Source: Bacteroidales bacterium Bact_11
GTDB lineage: Bacteria; Bacteroidota; Bacteroidia; Bacteroidales; UBA932
Direction: 5' to 3'
NCBI GenBank assembly: GCA_001603505.1
Contig: LUZC01000052.1
Location: forward strand, 1 to 34,930
Length of the DNA stretch: 34,930 nt
This document shows, piece after piece, positions 31,848-34,930 of the stretch (positions within the stretch are counted from its first letter, which is position 1; the number at the start of each line of letters is the position of its first letter). A program made the translations under genes and the position numbers. Under the pieces are notes generated by a model. It did no database searches, had not been told where the DNA came from, and worked only from the letters and a program-made list of their open reading frames with translations.

Positions 31848-34169
31848 TCATTCGAATACCAGCGATTCCAGCGCACAGAGGGATCGATTCTCCACAGGTG
31901 AGGAGAAACACAGGAAGAGTGCATGTTTGCCGTCGAGTGTGCCGAGTTCTGGCAGCGGAACGGCCATTTCGGTGGAGACTGCGGGCATGTCCGCCGTCAA
32001 GTTCAAGGTGCCCAGGACCTTGCCGCCCTGCGACTGCCACGGACGGTCCGCCCAGACCGTGATGGTTCCATCAACCCCTTCAGGAACGAGTTGTAAGACA
32101 AGTTGCACGTCATCCCGCCCCTGGGTCTTGCTGAAGTTGAAGTATTTGTAGCCGACGATGGAACCGGCGGTATTGTTGACGATCCGGTTCATATTGTTGC
32201 GGAGATCGTAGGGCGCATCGAACCGGTCGTCCGTGCCGTAACCCGGTTCCAGATACGAGCCGGAATAGAAATCGTCGCCAGGCTTGCGCCACGGTTTCGG
32301 GCCCGTATACCAACAGGCAATACCGGCTGAATGGCGTTCCAGGGGATTCAGGCCCGCAAGCGCGAAGCCTTCGGAATTGTATTCTCCCTCGCTGATGGAA
32401 ACCTTGCCGCCCGGCCCTTCCTCGACGTCGACGGTAATGGGAGCGACCATTGCCTGACGGGCATACTCATTGCGCCCTGTCTGGCGGTGAAAGAACACAT
32501 ACCACTGGCCGTTGATTTCGCAGATGCTTCCGTGGGTGTTGCCCGACGGCGTGGCCGACACGATGACTTCGCCCTGCTCGCCGGTTTCACGCCCGCGGCC
32601 GTCGATAATCGTGCCGCCATAAGTCCAGGGGCCCAGGGGCGCATCACTGTAGGCATAGGCCAGCGTATAATTGGTGCCCGGAAGGCCGAATTCGCCGTCG
32701 GCGGTCCATCGGCTGTAGATGAACACGTATTTATCCTTGATCTTGCGGATGCTGGAGGCTTCGAAGAAACGGAAGATCCCCTCCTGATTGAGATTCGACA
32801 CCATATCTTCCACCACCCGGGTACCCGGCTTCAGCGTAGCCATCGTGGCGGGATCGAGTTCTCCGCCGAACGACTGCGAGAAACCCCAGTAGCCATAAAC
32901 ACGGCCGTCGTCATCGACCAGGACACCGGGATCGAATCCCATCACCCCGTCGGTCACAGTGGGATCGTTCGGGCTCCAGTTGCACGGCTCGAAGGGGCCG
33001 TCCGGCCTGGAACTCTTGGCGACAAGGGAGTTCCGCCGCCAGCCCATATCGTTGGGATAGAGATACCAGGTCTTGGTACCGTCGGCGTTCGTCACGCAGC
33101 AGATGTCCGGGGCATACAGCACGTCGCCCTGCCCGTTTTCGTTCAGTTCGCGCCCGTCACGGTCGTGCGTGACGGAAAGGATCACCCCGTCATAGCGCCA
33201 GTTCCACAGGCTATCCAACGGAGCGGACCAGACCACCTGGTCGCGGCCGCAATACATCGTCCGTTCGATATCGTGCGAGCCGTAGATATACACACGCTTT
33301 CTACCCGGATTGTCAGGATCGTCGAACACATAAGGCTCGCCATCGGGAATATGCTCCCACAGAGGCAGATAGGGATTGCCATAGGTCACAGGTCCGCCTT
33401 GTGCGGAATAGTCGTACTCGGATCCGTTCCGGCTATGAGGGATGCTGAAAATGATCACCATCAGCAGCACGGCGAGGCAGACGAGCCACTTGTTGTACTT
33501 CCACTTCAACGTGGCGACGGCGGCAAGGAAGAACAAAAAAGAGATGAGGGTTTTGTTGTCGGTAAGGTCTGTCCCGAACGGGAATCCGGTCCACCAGGGC
33601 CCAAACGCCGCATGCTGCACGAGCGGCCCTAAGATGAATCCGCCTACGAACAGCGTAGCAGTAGTGACGATCAGCCAAGTGCTGTATTTCTTGCGGGCAA
33701 TGACCCGCAGGAGCGTATAAACGGCAAACAGCATCGCCGCAAACATGAACAAGATGTGTGGGATCAGGATGCCGGCCGGCACATCGTTGCGGAAACGGAT
33801 CACGGGCGGATCGTCGGCACAATAGTCCTTTCCGCCCACAGTGATATAATACTGCAGTTTCCCGGCCACGGGCTGTACCGGAAGTGCGGCCTGCCATACA
33901 TCGTCTTTCCAGTTGAAATCCACGGTGGTGTATCCGTCGGACGTAGGATAGCGGCGATAGTGCAACTGGGCATCCGTCGTTGACGGCACACCCTCCAGTT
34001 TCACGATCTTGTCGGTCCGCATACCGGTTCTCGGCAGTTTCAACTGATAACTGTCCCCGTTCAACTCAACGGTTACCTGCTTGGGATTCGTAGGACCGGT
34101 CTTGCGCTGGTAGATGCTCAGCGTCAAGGTAATGATTATTGCCAAAAGCCAGCAGAGCCAGTTTTTCAT
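31848..34169 (-). CDS. Membrane-anchored GH43-family glycosidase (membrane module fusion)
   Basis: A 773-residue protein with three parts. Residues 1-20 are a signal-anchor and about 30-128 a small beta-rich domain. Four more helices follow (about 133-155, 163-183, 205-222, 227-243), with positively charged loops RVIARKK and KWKYNK placed to be cytoplasmic. From about 255 a GH43 five-bladed propeller begins: DGEPYVFDD (276-284), YAPD (352-355), GFDPGVLVDDDG (411-422) and FFEASS (468-473, Glu470 the likely acid). A C-terminal beta-sandwich resembling a CBM6 module ends the protein. The predicted topology puts the GH43 domain in the periplasm. GH43 enzymes act on arabinose or xylose links; the exact substrate is unknown. 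The start overlaps the peptidase stop in ATGA. Confidence 0.88.
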   Translation of the reverse strand: MKNWLCWLLAIIITLTLSIYQRKTGPTNPKQVTVELNGDSYQLKLPRTGMRTDKIVKLEGVPSTTDAQLHYRRYPTSDGYTTVDFNWKDDVWQAALPVQPVAGKLQYYITVGGKDYCADDPPVIRFRNDVPAGILIPHILFMFAAMLFAVYTLLRVIARKKYSTWLIVTTATLFVGGFILGPLVQHAAFGPWWTGFPFGTDLTDNKTLISFLFFLAAVATLKWKYNKWLVCLAVLLMVIIFSIPHSRNGSEYDYSAQGGPVTYGNPYLPLWEHIPDGEPYVFDDPDNPGRKRVYIYGSHDIERTMYCGRDQVVWSAPLDSLWNWRYDGVILSVTHDRDGRELNENGQGDVLYAPDICCVTNADGTKTWYLYPNDMGWRRNSLVAKSSRPDGPFEPCNWSPNDPTVTDGVMGFDPGVLVDDDGRVYGYWGFSQSFGGELDPATMATLKPGTRVVEDMVSNLNQEGIFRFFEASSIRKIKDKYVFIYSRWTADGEFGLPGTNYTLAYAYSDAPLGPWTYGGTIIDGRGRETGEQGEVIVSATPSGNTHGSICEINGQWYVFFHRQTGRNEYARQAMVAPITVDVEEGPGGKVSISEGEYNSEGFALAGLNPLERHSAGIACWYTGPKPWRKPGDDFYSGSYLEPGYGTDDRFDAPYDLRNNMNRIVNNTAGSIVGYKYFNFSKTQGRDDVQLVLQLVPEGVDGTITVWADRPWQSQGGKVLGTLNLTADMPAVSTEMAVPLPELGTLDGKHALFLCFSSPVENRSLCALESLVFE

Positions 34170-34930
34170 TTCTCGGAAGGAGTTAATTCAACTTGCAAAA
34201 GGATGGTTTCGTCGCCGCGAAGCACTTTCACGGGGATGGTGGTGCCGGCTTGGAGTTCCGACAGGCGCTCCATGTATTCATTGATGTCACGGACAGGCTT
34301 GCCGTCGATTTCCTGGATGATGTCACCGCTCTTCATGCCGGCCGCATGGGCGGGTTTCCCCGGCATCACGATGTCGGCACGAAGACCGGGAACGGTGCTT
34401 GCCCCCGTAACGTCGGGCATAAGGCCCAGCGTCACCTTGAACTTGGCATGGCTCATGGTATTGCTGCTCGGCACATTGATGAAATCAGGCGCTGCCGGCA
34501 GACTTGCCAGTCGGGCAATCAGCCCTGTCGTAAAGTCCAGGGCCCGCTGCATCCCGTCATAATTCATAGTTGAAGGGATGTCATCGGGCGTGTGATACTC
34601 CATGTGGCCACCTGTCGTGAGGTTGAAGACAGGGATATCCGCCGCCACGAACGACGCCTGGTCGCTCGGCCCATAGCCATCAGGCGTACAGGTGATGTGC
34701 AGGCCGGTCTGTTCGGCCACCGCCTCGGCCATTGCCTTGAACTCCGAGCTTGTTCCCGTTCCGGAAACACTCAGGGAGCTGTCGCGCATACGGCCCACCA
34801 TATCCAGGTTCACCATGGCGACAATCCCTTTGATATCGTCGGGCAGGTTGATGCGCCGGGGGTCCTCCTGCTTCATCCATTCCACGAAACGCTTGGAACC
34901 GACGATACCTTGCTCTTCCGCGCCGAAGAA
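34166..34930 (-). CDS. M28-family aminopeptidase with C-terminal PDZ domain (partial)
   Basis: The 5' part lies beyond the right edge; 254 codons are visible. The frame is open to the edge and reads FFGAEEQGIVGSKRF, the M28 catalytic GAEEQG block, so the in-frame GTG at 34883-34885 is not the start. Further M28 signs are NLDMVGR (a metal-ligand aspartate) and GGHMEYHTPDDIPST (a metal-ligand histidine). The last 90 residues form a PDZ domain (AGMKSGDIIQEIDGKPVRDINEYMERL), often found at the end of such zinc aminopeptidases in Bacteroidota. The protein is probably exported, though its signal peptide is outside the window. Its stop overlaps the GH43 start. Confidence 0.93.
   Translation of the reverse strand, partial: FFGAEEQGIVGSKRFVEWMKQEDPRRINLPDDIKGIVAMVNLDMVGRMRDSSLSVSGTGTSSEFKAMAEAVAEQTGLHITCTPDGYGPSDQASFVAADIPVFNLTTGGHMEYHTPDDIPSTMNYDGMQRALDFTTGLIARLASLPAAPDFINVPSSNTMSHAKFKVTLGLMPDVTGASTVPGLRADIVMPGKPAHAAGMKSGDIIQEIDGKPVRDINEYMERLSELQAGTTIPVKVLRGDETILLQVELTPSEK

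Noticed and set aside
34883-34885. GTG as the start of the M28 peptidase
   Set aside because: The frame continues upstream to the window edge with a conserved GAEEQG catalytic block, so the gene is cut by the edge.
1-34930. CRISPR array, insertion sequence, prophage or toxin-antitoxin locus
   Set aside because: No regularly spaced direct repeats, transposase or phage-like protein, or small paired genes were found; all long frames are accounted for by recognised families.

Overview
This window comes from a member of the Bacteroidota, most likely a high-GC lineage of the order Bacteroidales. The evidence is the repeated TAnnTTTG -7 promoter boxes upstream of genes, a DUF4290-ftsK-lolA gene row, a ResB/CcsA-linked nrfHA cluster, a Bacteroidota-style Na+-NQR operon, and many exported peptidases and glycosidases. 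The exact genus cannot be read from the sequence. Genes are dense, nearly all intergenic gaps are short, and no insertion sequence, prophage, CRISPR array or plasmid gene is visible. This looks like ordinary chromosome.

Layout. 1-3530 (minus): nqrA, nqrB, nqrC and the start of nqrD, the sodium-pumping NADH:quinone oxidoreductase. 3629-6025 (plus): a UvrD/PcrA helicase. 6152-7465 (minus): an RsmF-type RNA m5C methyltransferase, divergent from a NUDIX hydrolase (7503-7979). 7960-11485 (minus): DUF4290 protein, FtsK and a LolA-like chaperone. 11561-12959: rmlD and rmlC, converging. 13033-16281 (plus): a 1082-residue multi-domain flavin/iron-sulfur oxidoreductase. 16431-18974 (minus): pruA and a DMT-type transporter. 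19064-19678 (plus): a deoxynucleoside kinase. 19718-21646 (minus): an exported S9B prolyl peptidase. 21724-25710 (plus): a four-gene row with a CDP-alcohol phosphatidyltransferase, a PlsC-like acyltransferase, an M14 metallocarboxypeptidase and an SDR. 25774-25941: tRNA-Pro and tRNA-Ser, followed by an unusual palindromic element. 26210-27967 (plus): a TolB-like beta-propeller fused to a sugar-isomerase-like TIM barrel. 27975-31780 (minus): nrfH-nrfA-resB-ccsA, ammonifying nitrite reduction with its cytochrome c maturation pair. 31848-34930 (minus): an M28 peptidase (runs off the right edge) coupled to a membrane-anchored GH43 glycosidase.

How it fits together. NADH is oxidised by Na+-NQR, and quinol can be reoxidised by NrfHA with nitrite as acceptor. 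The most interesting system is a possible proline-oxidation module. The fused oxidoreductase carries, in one chain, the domains that other organisms split among the subunits of heteromeric dye-linked proline or hydroxyproline dehydrogenases. It lies tail to tail with the operon for pruA, the second enzyme of proline catabolism, and no classical PRODH gene is in the window. A nearby exported prolyl peptidase could supply proline-containing peptides. The substrate is an inference.

Other things worth a look are two domain fusions (membrane module + GH43; TolB propeller + TIM barrel), a cysteine/histidine-rich tail on NqrC, a head-to-head paired-terminator palindrome after the tRNA genes, and a tRNA-Pro with anticodon AGG.
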